From Coprococcus phoceensis (lineage in GTDB: Bacteria > Bacillota > Clostridia > Lachnospirales > Lachnospiraceae), in NCBI RefSeq assembly GCF_900104635.1, contig NZ_FNWC01000007.1, positions 1,525,421 to 1,589,420 on the forward strand: DNA of 64,000 nt. The letters run 5' to 3'. This document shows, in pieces, positions 1 through 8,131 of this stretch. The notes beneath the pieces are model-generated. The model ran no database searches, was not told the origin of the DNA, and saw nothing but the letters and a program-made list of their open reading frames with translations. Numbering within the stretch: the first letter of the stretch is position 1; every line of letters starts with the position of its first letter. Position numbers and translations under genes: made by a program.

Positions 1-426
1 TCCTGCTCTGAGTATCTTCTTGATGATTTAGATGATATATATATCGCCATGATGACACAATATGCCGCCCTCATTCCACGCTTTTATGTCCTTGTCAATC
101 GTGCTGGAAATGCAATGCACATACTGCCACTATTTTTGAAAGAGGATAGTTCCCAATTCTATGAATGCCCGTCTGATTTCTTTTATTCCGACAGGCATAC
201 AATTTTTACAAGAGATTTTGAAAGCATTCACATGGTATTAACAACCGCCACGATTTACTATTATGGAATTGATACAGCAACCTATGAACCGAAAGTTACC
301 ATGCTCTCCTACTCACAGACTGACGACTGCTTTCATATCGACAACGGAATACAAGACGGTCACATAAAAGCATTTGAAAAGGAACTGGAGAAAGAAACAC
401 TTTACTTAAAACATAACGCCCAGTAA
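1..426 (+). CDS. C-terminal part of an unrecognised protein, cut by the window edge
   Basis: The reading frame is open from base 1 to the stop at 424-426, so the gene begins outside the window; the ATG codons at 49 and 52 have no ribosome binding site. The 141 visible residues are rich in Tyr, Asp and Leu, with no membrane segment or signal peptide. I do not recognise the family. A hairpin follows directly (433-469). Its neighbours (small Cro/C1 regulator, small membrane protein) look like mobile-element genes, so it is probably an element gene. Function unknown. Confidence 0.6.
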   Translation, partial: SCSEYLLDDLDDIYIAMMTQYAALIPRFYVLVNRAGNAMHILPLFLKEDSSQFYECPSDFFYSDRHTIFTRDFESIHMVLTTATIYYYGIDTATYEPKVTMLSYSQTDDCFHIDNGIQDGHIKAFEKELEKETLYLKHNAQ

Positions 427-432
427 CAAACA

Positions 433-469
433 AGAGGACTTGCAAGGTTTCTGACCTTTCAAGTCCTCT
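433..469. other. Stem-loop after the first gene
   Basis: A 15-bp stem with one mismatch (arms 433-447 and 455-469, loop about 7 nt) sits just after the stop at 426. No T-run follows on either strand, so it may be a 3' end processing or stabilising hairpin rather than a simple intrinsic terminator. Confidence 0.5.
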
Positions 470-618
470 GCTGTATCATGGTGCTGTTGGCTGTGTCCGT
501 TCCGTCAAGGACTGCCCTACGGCGTATCGGCTTCGCCTTGTTCCTTGACCTCACTACGTTTTCTTTTTTTCTTGCCACAACAAAAGCCTGCACGAATTTT
601 CTTCAATCCGACAGGCTC

Positions 619-834
619 TCATTCTTTCACATACTCTATCAGTTCTTCTATTCCACACTCCAAGTAACTGCACAGTTTACAGATTAGTTGTGCGTCTAAT
701 CTCTGAAATTCATTTCTGCAATAACGATTAAAATTAGACCTCGGTATATCCAATTCCTTACAAATGGTATTCTTACTAATTCCTTTTTCTTTCAGCAGTT
801 CCTCTATGTGAAGTTCCAAATGTCCATACTTCAT
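619..834 (-). CDS. Small Cro/C1-type helix-turn-helix regulator
   Basis: A 71-residue protein that is almost entirely a lambda-repressor-like DNA-binding domain: an N-terminal helix (HLELHIEELLKEKG), an HTH around residues 15-37 (ISKNTICKELDIPRSNFNRY) and further helices to the C-terminus. The ATG at 834 is chosen because GAGG lies 7 nt upstream; an ORF beginning 10 codons earlier would put this site inside the gene. It is transcribed away from the small membrane protein at 948-1256. The perfect palindrome between them (885-896) is a likely binding site. Such small regulators are common on conjugative elements. The target genes are unknown. Confidence 0.75.
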   Translation of the reverse strand: MKYGHLELHIEELLKEKGISKNTICKELDIPRSNFNRYCRNEFQRLDAQLICKLCSYLECGIEELIEYVKE

Positions 835-884
835 TGCCTCACCTCTACATAAAAGTATATTCAATAAATCTTTATGTAGTAATT

Positions 885-896
885 CACTATATAGTG
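885..896. promoter_or_regulatory. Palindromic operator candidate between divergent genes
   Basis: CACTATATAGTG is a perfect 12-bp palindrome. It lies between a weak -35 (TTCACT, 883-888) and a -10 (TATACT, 905-910) that would serve the rightward gene at 948. A second half-site, ACTATATA, follows at 901-908. The divergent Cro/C1-type regulator (619-834) is the obvious candidate ligand. Confidence 0.45.
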
Positions 897-947
897 AGGT
901 ACTATATACTTATCCCTATAACTATACAGAAACAGAGGTATATCAAA

Positions 948-1256
948 ATGAAAAAGAAATTGTTATTTGCCACTATTATTCTAGTCTTGCTTGCAGGCAT
1001 TCTCTATTACATTAGCTTGCCCGATTATCTTGTATTTAACAGTATGTCATTCAGCAATGGGGCTAATCGTGATACCGAACTACAAGTTATTGTATATCAA
1101 TACTGGAATACAGATGAAGTAATAGCGGAAATCGAAGCAGAACATAATCAAATCAACGGAACTCCTACTATTCTTACAATCAATCTGTATCACTCTAAAT
1201 GGTCTTTTCGCAATGGATATGAACCATTTTATAGTACCACTATCAATTATAATTAA
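948..1256 (+). CDS. Small membrane-anchored protein, unknown function
   Basis: A 102-residue protein starting MKKKLLFATIILVLLAG: a basic start followed by one hydrophobic segment (about residues 4-22). The rest is an extracytoplasmic domain without cysteines. The ATG at 948 has AGAGG 9 nt upstream; the longer frame from 834 has no ribosome binding site and would overlap the promoter. The signal could be an uncleaved anchor or a signal peptide. No family recognised. A hairpin follows at 1266-1293. Confidence 0.6.
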   Translation: MKKKLLFATIILVLLAGILYYISLPDYLVFNSMSFSNGANRDTELQVIVYQYWNTDEVIAEIEAEHNQINGTPTILTINLYHSKWSFRNGYEPFYSTTINYN

Positions 1257-1265
1257 AAAGAAAAA

Positions 1266-1293
1266 GCAGACAGTCAATAAAAAAACTGTCTGC
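1266..1293 (-). terminator. Terminator between convergent genes
   Basis: A 9-bp perfect stem (1266-1274 with 1285-1293) lies between the convergent ends of the genes at 948 and 1307. On the minus strand it is followed by a T-run (CTTTTTCTTTTT), so it mainly ends the leftward unit. Confidence 0.7.
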
Positions 1294-1306
1294 AATAATA
1301 TGGAAT

Positions 1307-1558
1307 TTACCCCTTTAACCCTCTCGCCTGTCTATCCATATCTTCAATAACAATATCATAGATTTCTCCGATTTGAGAACAATATTCTAACACTTTCCAT
1401 GGCTCATTTGTATGAAAATGAATTTTAATCAATTCTTCATCTCCAACCGCCAATAAGCAATCTCCTTTAAAATTATTTGTGAAATATTCATTTATTTTAT
1501 CTTCATCAAGATTTTCGCCTTCAATCAAAAGTTGAGTATCATATCTAAATTCTAACAT
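1307..1558 (-). CDS. Stand-alone FakA/DAK2-like C-terminal domain protein
   Basis: An 83-residue protein resembling the C-terminal part of the fatty-acid kinase subunit FakA (YloV/DAK2 family). The frame RYDTQLLIEGENLDEDKI, then GDCLLAVGDEELIKIHFHTN, then a helix before GEIYDIVIEDM follows the order seen in that domain. The nucleotide-binding DAK2 part is absent, so it cannot be a complete kinase. The start at 1558 is preferred because GGAGG lies 7 nt upstream, inside the longer 93-residue frame. Family membership rests on remembered motif similarity; the role of the solo domain is not known. Confidence 0.6.
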   Translation of the reverse strand: MLEFRYDTQLLIEGENLDEDKINEYFTNNFKGDCLLAVGDEELIKIHFHTNEPWKVLEYCSQIGEIYDIVIEDMDRQARGLKG

Positions 1559-1607
1559 CCTATTATCCTCCAAATTCACATTTTTCAATTTTACAAACTG
1601 AAGTTTA

Positions 1608-2078
1608 TCAGATTGTGTACTTCATAGGGGTAAACCTAATCCCGTCTATTTCTTGCTCGTCTGATTGTGGCTTAAATCCGATATGAAGATAAAATGGCTT
1701 ACCGTATGGTGACGAATTTAAAGTAATCTCGTGCAACTTTGGAGCATCTTTCAAAATATCTGCTAAAAGATACTGAAAAATTGAAGTAGCTACACCTTGA
1801 CGATGATATTCTTTCTTTGTGAATGCTAAGTTGATATGCTTCCTGTTTGAATACATACCGATAATTCCAATCATTTTACCCTTGTCAAACGCCGCATATA
1901 TAGGGCAGATACCTTGTTGACATTTTGAAATAAATTCATCATTTTCAACTATATCTCGCTTGAATGTTTCAATTCCCTCCGGTTTATAGTCCGGTGCTTC
2001 AAATTGTAAAAACACTTCTAATGCTAAAGCAAGGGCTTCCATTACTTCATTGCTATGTATTTTTCGTATTTCATACAT
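1608..2078 (-). CDS. GNAT-family N-acetyltransferase
   Basis: A 156-residue protein with a GNAT fold. Residues 70-85 form the central beta strands (GKMIGIIGMYSNRKHINLAFTKKEYHRQG), with the acetyl-CoA loop RQGVATSIF at about 94-102. The C-terminal part (LNSSPYGKPFYLHIGF) is the usual strand/helix that closes the active site. It would transfer an acetyl group to an amine, but the substrate cannot be read from sequence. The start has GAGGTGGAG about 6 nt upstream. It lies in the accessory left segment next to the FakA-like small gene. Confidence 0.85.
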   Translation of the reverse strand: MYEIRKIHSNEVMEALALALEVFLQFEAPDYKPEGIETFKRDIVENDEFISKCQQGICPIYAAFDKGKMIGIIGMYSNRKHINLAFTKKEYHRQGVATSIFQYLLADILKDAPKLHEITLNSSPYGKPFYLHIGFKPQSDEQEIDGIRFTPMKYTI

Positions 2079-2160
2079 ATCTCCACCTCAAATTCTAATT
2101 TGTTTATTTCTCTTATTCTAGCATATTCCCCAATCTTTAACATTATTTTTTTAAAAAATT

Positions 2161-2193
2161 TGAGGGCATATTGCAAAATGCAATACACCCTCA
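2161..2193 (-). terminator. Strong hairpin with minus-strand T-run
   Basis: TGAGGG (2161-2166) pairs with CCCTCA (2188-2193), with an inner stem ATTGCA/TGCAAT. On the minus strand the hairpin is followed by AAATTTTTT. It would end leftward transcription, either of the tsf unit (stop at 2410) or of element genes. Confidence 0.55.
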
Positions 2194-2250
2194 ACACTCA
2201 CAGCGTTCCCTTTCTATTTTTAAACAACAAGTAAATTCCTCGTTAAGAGG

Positions 2251-2295
2251 TTGGGTAAATTTCTTTACCCAATACCCTACCCAATCTGTACCCAA
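2251..2295. repeat. Cluster of TACCCAA boxes (possible integrase arm sites)
   Basis: Three direct copies of TACCCAA (2266-2272, 2278-2284, 2289-2295) are spaced 12 and 11 bp apart, about one helical turn. An inverted copy (TTGGGTA, 2251-2257) forms a hairpin with the first. The stretch 2079-2409 holds no gene. Such clusters are typical of integrase/excisionase arm-type sites near the end of an integrated element. The idea that the element ends here, beside tsf, is inference. Confidence 0.35.
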
Positions 2296-2409
2296 AATAG
2301 CACGATATTTTGTGAGATTTTACAGTAGTTCATAACACTTGTCAAAATAGGCAGAAACCGCTTAAATACGCTATTTAATTTGCTTTTTACCAGTCTTGCG
2401 ATTGATAAA

Positions 2410-3330
2410 TTAGTTTCCCATCTGTTTTGCTACTTCTTCAGCAAAGTTTTCTTCTTTCTTTTCTAATCCTTCACCTGTTTCGAAACGAACAAATCTCTTA
2501 ACTGTTACGTTAGCACCGTTTTCTTTAGCTACTTTTTCTACATATTTAGCAACTGTTAAATCACTGTCCTGAACGTAAACCTGATCTAATAAGCAGATTT
2601 CTTTCATCTCTTTGTTCAAACGTCCGATAATCATTTTTTCAATGATGTTTTCTGGTTTTTCTGGATTTTCTGTCTTAGCCTGAGCTAATAAGATTTCTTT
2701 TTCGTGTTCGATGTAAGAAGCATCTACTTCATCACGAGATACATACTTTGGATACATAGCTGCAACCTGCATAGCTACGTTTCTTAAGCATGATTTGATT
2801 TCATCATTTACAACATCTGTATCAGCTTCTACTAATACACCGATTCTTCCGCCACCGTGGATGTAAGATACTACACAACCATCTGTTGTAACTTTTTCAA
2901 ATCTTCTGATGTTTAAGTTTTCTCCGATTACAGAGATTTTTTCTGTTAAAACATCTTTTACTGTCTTAGAGTTGTCTGCTGCCCATGCTTCGCTCAAGAA
3001 AGCTTCGATATCTGTTGTCTCTGTGTTTAATGCCTGATTAGCAACTTCTTCTACGTAGCTTTGGAAATCAGCATTTTTAGCAACGAAGTCTGTCTCTGAG
3101 TTTACTTCAACGATTGCTGCTACTTTATCGTCTTTTACAACTGCTTTTACAATACCTTCTGCAGCGATTCTTCCAGCTTTTTTGTCAGCTTTTGCCTGAC
3201 CATTTTTTCTTAAATATTCGATTGCTGCATCCATATTTCCATCTGTTTCATTAAGAGCTTTTTTACAGTCCATCATTCCTGCGCCTGTCATTTCTCTTAA
3301 TTCTTTTACCATTTTTGCTGTAACTGCCAT
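2410..3330 (-). CDS. tsf: Translation elongation factor Ts
   Basis: EF-Ts, 306 residues, recycles EF-Tu-GDP to EF-Tu-GTP in the cytoplasm. The N-terminal UBA-like region (MVKELREMTGAGMMDCKKAL) and the conserved core TDFVAKN near residue 80 are diagnostic. The C-terminal dimerisation region and a charged tail (EEVAKQMGN) complete it, and the length is normal for Firmicutes. GGAGG lies 7 nt upstream of the ATG. It follows rpsB in the same direction with an attenuator-like hairpin between them, the standard bacterial arrangement. Confidence 0.98.
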   Translation of the reverse strand: MAVTAKMVKELREMTGAGMMDCKKALNETDGNMDAAIEYLRKNGQAKADKKAGRIAAEGIVKAVVKDDKVAAIVEVNSETDFVAKNADFQSYVEEVANQALNTETTDIEAFLSEAWAADNSKTVKDVLTEKISVIGENLNIRRFEKVTTDGCVVSYIHGGGRIGVLVEADTDVVNDEIKSCLRNVAMQVAAMYPKYVSRDEVDASYIEHEKEILLAQAKTENPEKPENIIEKMIIGRLNKEMKEICLLDQVYVQDSDLTVAKYVEKVAKENGANVTVKRFVRFETGEGLEKKEENFAEEVAKQMGN

Positions 3331-3364
3331 GATTCATTCCTCCATAAAATTGTGTGTTCTTTTT

Positions 3365-3399
3365 AAAAAATGCTTCAACCTGTTCTTAAGGCTGAAGCA
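3365..3399 (-). terminator. Hairpin with T-run between rpsB and tsf
   Basis: TGCTTCA (3371-3377) pairs with TGAAGCA (3393-3399), plus a partial AAGG/CCT extension. On the minus strand the stem runs straight into CATTTTTTAAAA. It sits between the rpsB stop and the tsf start, so it probably lowers tsf expression by partial termination. Confidence 0.65.
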
Positions 3400-3414
3400 T
3401 TCATGTTCGAAATC

Positions 3415-4161
3415 TTACGCTTCTTCAGCTGCTTCTACTTCTTCTGCAACTTCTTCGTATACTTCCTCAGCACCTGTTACACCTTGGTTTGCTTCGATTA
3501 CAGCATCTGCCATCTTAGCAACGATTAATTTAACAGCTCTGATTGCATCATCATTACCTGGAATCACGTAATCTAATTCTTCTGGATCGCAGTTTGTATC
3601 AGCGATACCAATCAACGGAATTCCTAATGTGTGAGCTTCCTGTACACAGATTCTTTCTTTTTTCGGGTCAACCACGAAGATTGCATCTGGAGCTTTCTTC
3701 ATGTCTTTGATTCCACCTAAGTTCTTTTCAAGTTTTTCCCATTCTTTTTTGATTTCGATAACTTCTTTCTTAGGTAATACGTCGAATGTTCCGTCTTCAG
3801 CCATTCTTTCGATATCTTTTAAGCGGGCGATTCTGCTCTGGATTGTTTTGAAGTTAGTCAACATTCCACCTAACCATCTCTCGTTTACGTAGAACATTCC
3901 GCAACGTTCTGCTTCTGTTTTGATTGCATCCTGTGCCTGTTTCTTTGTACCAACGAAAAGAATTGTACCACCTTCAGCTGCGATATCAGAAATTGCTTTG
4001 TAAGCTTCGTCTACTTTACCTACAGATTTCTGTAAATCGATAATGTAGATTCCGTTTCTTTCTGTGTAGATGTACTCAGCCATTTTAGGGTTCCATCTTC
4101 TTGTCTGATGTCCAAAGTGAACACCTGCTTCTAATAATTGTTTCATTGAAATAACGCTCAT
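3415..4161 (-). CDS. rpsB: 30S ribosomal protein S2
   Basis: S2, 248 residues, binds the small ribosomal subunit. It starts [20 protein letters not shown], and [15 protein letters not shown] is the S2 signature. [19 protein letters not shown] is the second conserved block, followed by the usual Glu/Ala-rich tail. The ATG at 4161 is used because GGAGG lies 8 nt upstream; the ATG five codons earlier overlaps that site. First gene of the rpsB-tsf unit, preceded by a structured leader (4206-4251). Confidence 0.98.
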   Translation of the reverse strand: MSVISMKQLLEAGVHFGHQTRRWNPKMAEYIYTERNGIYIIDLQKSVGKVDEAYKAISDIAAEGGTILFVGTKKQAQDAIKTEAERCGMFYVNERWLGGMLTNFKTIQSRIARLKDIERMAEDGTFDVLPKKEVIEIKKEWEKLEKNLGGIKDMKKAPDAIFVVDPKKERICVQEAHTLGIPLIGIADTNCDPEELDYVIPGNDDAIRAVKLIVAKMADAVIEANQGVTGAEEVYEEVAEEVEAAEEA

Positions 4162-4205
4162 GTGTTTTTCCTCCATTTGGTTTTTTTACTTCCATATACT
4201 TCCCG

Positions 4206-4251
4206 CCTTGCAACCGCTCTTTTTCATAAAAAGAGTTTGGCACCTGCAAGG
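4206..4251 (-). promoter_or_regulatory. Structured leader of rpsB (possible autoregulatory element)
   Basis: In the rpsB 5' leader, CCTTGCA (4206-4212) pairs with TGCAAGG (4245-4251). Inside it CTCTTTT (4217-4223) pairs with AAAAGAG (4229-4235). Nested stems at this place suggest an S2-binding leader, as ribosomal protein leaders often are. I cannot tell whether it matches a named leader family. Confidence 0.4.
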
Positions 4252-4320
4252 ATAACCATATATGTGTTTTTTGCAACGTTAATAGTATAACATATCTAAA
4301 TGATGCATGGCAAGTCTTTT

Positions 4321-5499
4321 TTACCAATATCTTCTGATTGCTGTAATCGGCTGTGATGACCCCATATATACACTCGCCTCTTTTACTGTCTGCCCTTCTG
4401 TCGGTGCATGAATTACACGCTCACCGCCTATGTATATCGCCACATGTCCAGGATAACAGATAATATCTCCCGGAAGTGCATCTGCAAGACTTGCTATACT
4501 TTTTCCACCTACTGCCTGTTCTGCTGATGTACGCGAAATCGAGATTCCCACTGCCTGATGGGCTCTCATGGTAAGTCCGGAACAGTCGATGCCATTATAA
4601 CTTGTCCCACCATATACATACGGTGTTCCGATATAACTTCTTGCGGCTGCCACAATTGCCTGTCCGACACTTACATCACCATTTCCTGTATTGTTATTAC
4701 TGTCATTGTTGCTGCTTCCGCCACCCGAAGTTCCGGAATCCGGCTGACTTGGTTTTTCTTCTGACTGACTGTTTCCACCGCCTGAATTTCCACTGGATGT
4801 TCCTCCGGACTGGCTATTCTCAGACGTTGTATTCGACGCCACCTGTTGCTGCTGTTTTTTTGCTTCTTCTTCCGCTTTCTTTGCCGCCTCCTCTGCGGCT
4901 TTCTTTGCCGCTATCTGAAGCTGCTCATCTAAATCTGCCACTTCCGTCTTTTTTGCTTCCAATGTCTTGGATAAATTTTCTTTCTGGGTAGAAGACTCCG
5001 CCTTCAATTCTTTCAACTTATCCATATCTTTTTCCAAACTACTTTTTAAGGAAGCTACCTCATTTTTTGTCTCTATATATTTTTCCAAATATTCTCTATC
5101 TTTGTCATGAACTGCCTGTACATATTCTGCCTGTTTTAGCATCTCTGCAATACTGCCTGATTGGAAAATTTTTGTCAACATAGCGCCTGTTCCATTCTCA
5201 TACATGACTTTAATGCGATGCTTCATTTCTGCATACTGCTTCTGTTCTTTTTCCTGTGCAGTCTCTAAATCTGACTTTGCCTGGATGATCTCCTCCCCCT
5301 TTGTCGTCATCTGTGCATCTATGTCATTGATCTTTGTCAATATCTTTGTCAAATCTGCTTGAAGCGTGTCTACTTCTTGTTGTACTGCCTTTTTCTGTGT
5401 CTCGAGATTGTCCACACTGCTCGGTTCCGCAAAAACCGGTGATACAATCAAACTGCTTGCTGTAATCGCTGATACAAGTATTTTTGTAATTCTTTTCAT
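4321..5499 (-). CDS. Secreted NlpC/P60 peptidoglycan hydrolase with PcsB-like coiled coil
   Basis: A 392-residue secreted protein. A signal peptide ends near VSPVFA (residue 24), followed by a long coiled coil (about 28-215, very rich in Glu/Lys/Gln). Next come a Ser/Gly/Asn linker (about 216-275) and a C-terminal NlpC/P60 domain with catalytic Cys in NGIDCSGL, His in GHVAIYIGG and the third polar site in IHAP. It would cut peptide bonds in peptidoglycan stem peptides during growth or division. The start at 5499 has AAAGGGA upstream and a proper signal peptide. It is a close paralogue of the next gene, in tandem. Confidence 0.9.
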   Translation of the reverse strand: MKRITKILVSAITASSLIVSPVFAEPSSVDNLETQKKAVQQEVDTLQADLTKILTKINDIDAQMTTKGEEIIQAKSDLETAQEKEQKQYAEMKHRIKVMYENGTGAMLTKIFQSGSIAEMLKQAEYVQAVHDKDREYLEKYIETKNEVASLKSSLEKDMDKLKELKAESSTQKENLSKTLEAKKTEVADLDEQLQIAAKKAAEEAAKKAEEEAKKQQQQVASNTTSENSQSGGTSSGNSGGGNSQSEEKPSQPDSGTSGGGSSNNDSNNNTGNGDVSVGQAIVAAARSYIGTPYVYGGTSYNGIDCSGLTMRAHQAVGISISRTSAEQAVGGKSIASLADALPGDIICYPGHVAIYIGGERVIHAPTEGQTVKEASVYMGSSQPITAIRRYW

Positions 5500-5583
5500 C
5501 TTAGTCCCTTTCTCTATTTTTTCTCCCCCTATATAGTTTAATATACTATAAATACCTCCCCTTTTCAATCATTTTCTCCAAAC

Positions 5584-5610
5584 AAAAAAGGCTATGACAT
5601 AGTCATAACC
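5584..5610 (-). terminator. Intrinsic terminator of the second NlpC/P60 gene
   Basis: A 9-bp stem (5590-5598 with 5602-5610, 3-nt loop) is followed on the minus strand by CCTTTTTTG. It lies 13 nt beyond the stop of the gene at 5623. Confidence 0.85.
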
Positions 5611-5622
5611 CTTTCACTCTTC

Positions 5623-6663
5623 CTACCAGTATCTTCTGAACCAAGGTGATCCGTATACACTCGAAACTTTTACTGTCTGACCAAAGTCCGGTGCATGAAT
5701 CATCTGTCCTCCGCCTATGTAAATCCCTACATGTCCAGAATAGCACACAACATCTCCAGGTAATGCGGCAGCCATATTGGCAACTGCTTTTCCACCACTT
5801 CCTTGAGATCCTGAGCTATGTGGTAAACTTACTCCAATTGCCTTGTGCGCCATCAGCACTAGTCCTGAACAATCCACTCCGCTGTAGCTTTCACCGCCCC
5901 ACACATACGGAACTCCGATAAAGCTATATGCCGCATCTACAATTGCTTGTCCGCCGCCAGAGTTGCTAGGCGGTACATAATCACTACCACCTCCATTGGA
6001 GGTTGTTCCGGAATTCCCACGATTACCAGAGCTTGCTGCCAATGCTCGCTGTCTGTCTTGTTCTGCTTTCTGTGCAGCTTCCTGAATCTGTGCATCAAAA
6101 TCATCAACTTCTGCTTTTGCTTCTTCAATCGTCGCATTCAAAGTCTCTTTTTGACTTTCAAATTCTTTTTGCTTTTTCTGCTGTTCTTTCTGATCTTCTT
6201 CCAAAGATTCTTTTAAGTCAGCAATCTTTTCTTTCGTCTCAACATAGTCTTCCAGACACTTTCTGTCTTTATCATGAACTGCCTGAACATATTCCGCTTT
6301 TTTCAGCATCTCAGCAATACTTCCTGATTCAAATACTTTTGTGAGCATAGAACCTGTTCCATTCTCATACATTATCTTAATACGAGCTTTCATCTCTTCG
6401 TATTGCGTCTTTTCTTTTTCCTCTGCTTTCTGCAGATCATCTGTTGCTTTTATGATCTCTTTTCCTGTCTGAACGAGCTCTTCCTCCAACGTATTAATCT
6501 CTGCCATCAGACTTGCCATCTCATCTTGCAATGTCTCTACTTTCTTCTCCGCTGCTTCCTTATTCTGCTTTAAATCATCGACTGACGGCGCCGCAAAAAC
6601 AGAACTCACTGTGAGAGAACTTACCAGTAGAGAGGTCAATAAAGTCTTTCCAAATTTGTTCAT
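5623..6663 (-). CDS. Secreted NlpC/P60 peptidoglycan hydrolase, tandem paralogue
   Basis: A 346-residue protein with the same plan as its neighbour: signal peptide (MNKFGKTLLTSLLVSS to SSVFA), coiled coil (about 27-215), short Gly/Ser linker, C-terminal NlpC/P60 domain with GVDCSGL (Cys), SGHVGIYIGG (His) and IHAP. A block around IKIMYENGTGSML is nearly identical in both coiled coils, so they arose by duplication. The ATG at 6663 has AGGTGG 6 nt upstream. The linker is shorter and the catalytic domain ends in the same RRYW. Its own terminator (5584-5610) separates it from the other copy. Confidence 0.9.
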   Translation of the reverse strand: MNKFGKTLLTSLLVSSLTVSSVFAAPSVDDLKQNKEAAEKKVETLQDEMASLMAEINTLEEELVQTGKEIIKATDDLQKAEEKEKTQYEEMKARIKIMYENGTGSMLTKVFESGSIAEMLKKAEYVQAVHDKDRKCLEDYVETKEKIADLKESLEEDQKEQQKKQKEFESQKETLNATIEEAKAEVDDFDAQIQEAAQKAEQDRQRALAASSGNRGNSGTTSNGGGSDYVPPSNSGGGQAIVDAAYSFIGVPYVWGGESYSGVDCSGLVLMAHKAIGVSLPHSSGSQGSGGKAVANMAAALPGDVVCYSGHVGIYIGGGQMIHAPDFGQTVKVSSVYGSPWFRRYW

Positions 6664-6781
6664 TATTCCACCTATCCTGAATTTTTTAGTATTTTCTTTA
6701 CAATCCTCATTACCCCGATTATATAACACTTCATACATTTTTGCAATATTTTTTAATATTTTTGTAATATTCATTTTCCTT

Positions 6782-6811
6782 TTGCCTTTTCTTCGTAATA
6801 TATGATATGCT
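6782..6811 (+). promoter_or_regulatory. Promoter of the VOC gene
   Basis: TTGCCT (6782-6787), 18-nt spacer, TATGCT (6806-6811), about 38 bp before the ATG at 6849. Confidence 0.45.
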
Positions 6812-6848
6812 ATATTTAAACAAAAAAACACATATCAGGAGGTCAATT

Positions 6849-7217
6849 ATGAATTTTACATTCAATCACAACAACTTAAATGTATTAGATTTGGAAAAAT
6901 CGCTGGATTTTTACAAGAAAGCGCTTGGTCTTGAAGTTGTTCGCAAAAAAGAAGCTTCTGACGGAAGTTTTATCCTTGCATTCTTAAGCGACAAGACTTC
7001 TACTCAGAAGCTCGAACTGACATGGCTTCGTGACTGGGACCGTCCTTATAATCTTGGAGACAATGAATTTCATCTGGCATTTGAGACATCTGATTTTGAT
7101 GCTGCATTCAAATATCACAAAGAGATGGGATGTGTCTGTTTTGAGAATCCGGATATGGGAATCTACTTTATTTCTGACCCGGATGGATATTGGATCGAGA
7201 TCATTCCAGCCGAATAA
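6849..7217 (+). CDS. VOC-family (glyoxalase-like) protein
   Basis: A 122-residue vicinal-oxygen-chelate protein. It begins FNHNNLNVLDLEKSLDFYKKALGL, the usual first beta-alpha-beta-beta-beta module. The second module ends FISDPDGYWIEIIPAE, with the metal-ligand Glu of that motif. Members include lactoylglutathione lyase (methylglyoxal detoxification), so a glyoxalase role is likely but not certain. AGGAGG lies 6 nt before the ATG. Single gene with its own promoter and a terminator at 7238-7270. Confidence 0.85.
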   Translation: MNFTFNHNNLNVLDLEKSLDFYKKALGLEVVRKKEASDGSFILAFLSDKTSTQKLELTWLRDWDRPYNLGDNEFHLAFETSDFDAAFKYHKEMGCVCFENPDMGIYFISDPDGYWIEIIPAE

Positions 7218-7237
7218 CGGAAAACACCATAATAATC

Positions 7238-7270
7238 GGGAGCGCACGTTTGCTATGAACGAGAGCTCCC
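7238..7270 (+). terminator. Intrinsic terminator of the VOC gene
   Basis: GGGAGC (7238-7243) pairs with GCTCCC (7265-7270), with an additional inner CGTT/AACG pairing. The plus strand continues AATTTGTATTTTTCTATTTT. Confidence 0.75.
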
Positions 7271-7288
7271 AATTTGTATTTTTCTATT

Positions 7289-8131
7289 TTACATATCTTT
7301 TATCAAAACAAACATGCCTGATGCCACTAGTGCACAGAGTACAGTGATAATTCCCATTCGCATCGGCTGCTCCAGCATCCACGCAAATCCGTTCAGTTCA
7401 GTCACTACACAAGCTAATATATTCATGGTCATATGCATCAAAACCGGCGCTTTTAACGAGCCGAATTTTTCATAGACATATGCCAAAAGAAGACCGCATA
7501 TTGTTCCATAAATAATCTGCACCAGATTTCCATGATACAATCCGAAAAACAGCGCAGAATAAATCACTGCCGGAACCATCGGCATAACTTCTCTCAGACG
7601 CTTGAAGAGCAGTCCTCTAAAAATCAACTCTTCCATGATCGGAATAACAATGCCAAGACATATGATCTGTACCGGTAAAGACGGAGTGTACAACATCTCC
7701 GACGCCTGTTTATAGCCCTCACTCACTTCTGAGAGATTGCTCAAAAGCAACAAATTGTTAACCCCTAGCGCAACCGGTATACTGATTCCGACAATCAAAA
7801 TATATTTTCCAAAAGCCGCTTTTTTTTGCGGTGTAACTCCACTTTCTTTTTCCAGCTTCCGGTCTTTTCGAAACATCCACGCAAGAATCGGTATCGTACA
7901 AAGCGCAGCCAATGCGCTAATCTGTGTTGCATATTTCAAAACACCATCTGTCAGCTCCACCGTCTTTTGCATCAACTCTTCCTGGCTGGACACCGCTTGA
8001 AATGTCTCCGGATGCACAAATATCGCATACAGAAAAATCACAACTGCCTCCACCACAAATGCAACCGCCATTTTTACAATAATCGGACCGATCAGTCTCC
8101 AAATCCGCTGTCCAGGACTTCTTTGCTGCAC
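7289..8131 (-). CDS. CPBP-family intramembrane metalloprotease
   Basis: A 280-residue polytopic membrane protein (about 7-8 segments) with the three CPBP/Rce1 motifs. These are EELIFRG (two Glu and the Arg, about residues 165-171), FGLYHGN (catalytic His) and HMTMNI (His/Asn near residue 232). The family cleaves membrane substrates; some members act in bacteriocin immunity. The start is a GTG at 8131 with AAGGAAG about 9 nt upstream, so the gene overlaps the end of the alaX-type gene by 40 bp. It appears to be the last gene of an argS-alaX-CPBP unit. The substrate is unknown. Confidence 0.85.
   Translation of the reverse strand: MQQRSPGQRIWRLIGPIIVKMAVAFVVEAVVIFLYAIFVHPETFQAVSSQEELMQKTVELTDGVLKYATQISALAALCTIPILAWMFRKDRKLEKESGVTPQKKAAFGKYILIVGISIPVALGVNNLLLLSNLSEVSEGYKQASEMLYTPSLPVQIICLGIVIPIMEELIFRGLLFKRLREVMPMVPAVIYSALFFGLYHGNLVQIIYGTICGLLLAYVYEKFGSLKAPVLMHMTMNILACVVTELNGFAWMLEQPMRMGIITVLCALVASGMFVLIKDM

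Larger units (their letters stand above)
1..2340. mobile_element. Possible end of an integrated element next to tsf
   Basis: The left segment carries small regulator, membrane and unknown genes unlike the ribosomal genes that follow, and a repeat-rich gene-free junction before tsf. No integrase is in view because the window starts inside the segment, so the element type is unknown. Confidence 0.3.

Noticed and set aside
478..687. Short plus-strand frame after the first gene
   Set aside because: No ribosome site, overlaps the 3' end of the Cro/C1 regulator, composition like an intergenic hairpin region.
2221..2300. Short repeated boxes considered as a CRISPR array
   Set aside because: Units are only 7 bp with 4-5 bp between them; no repeat-spacer pattern and no cas genes. 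No CRISPR array is seen anywhere in the window.
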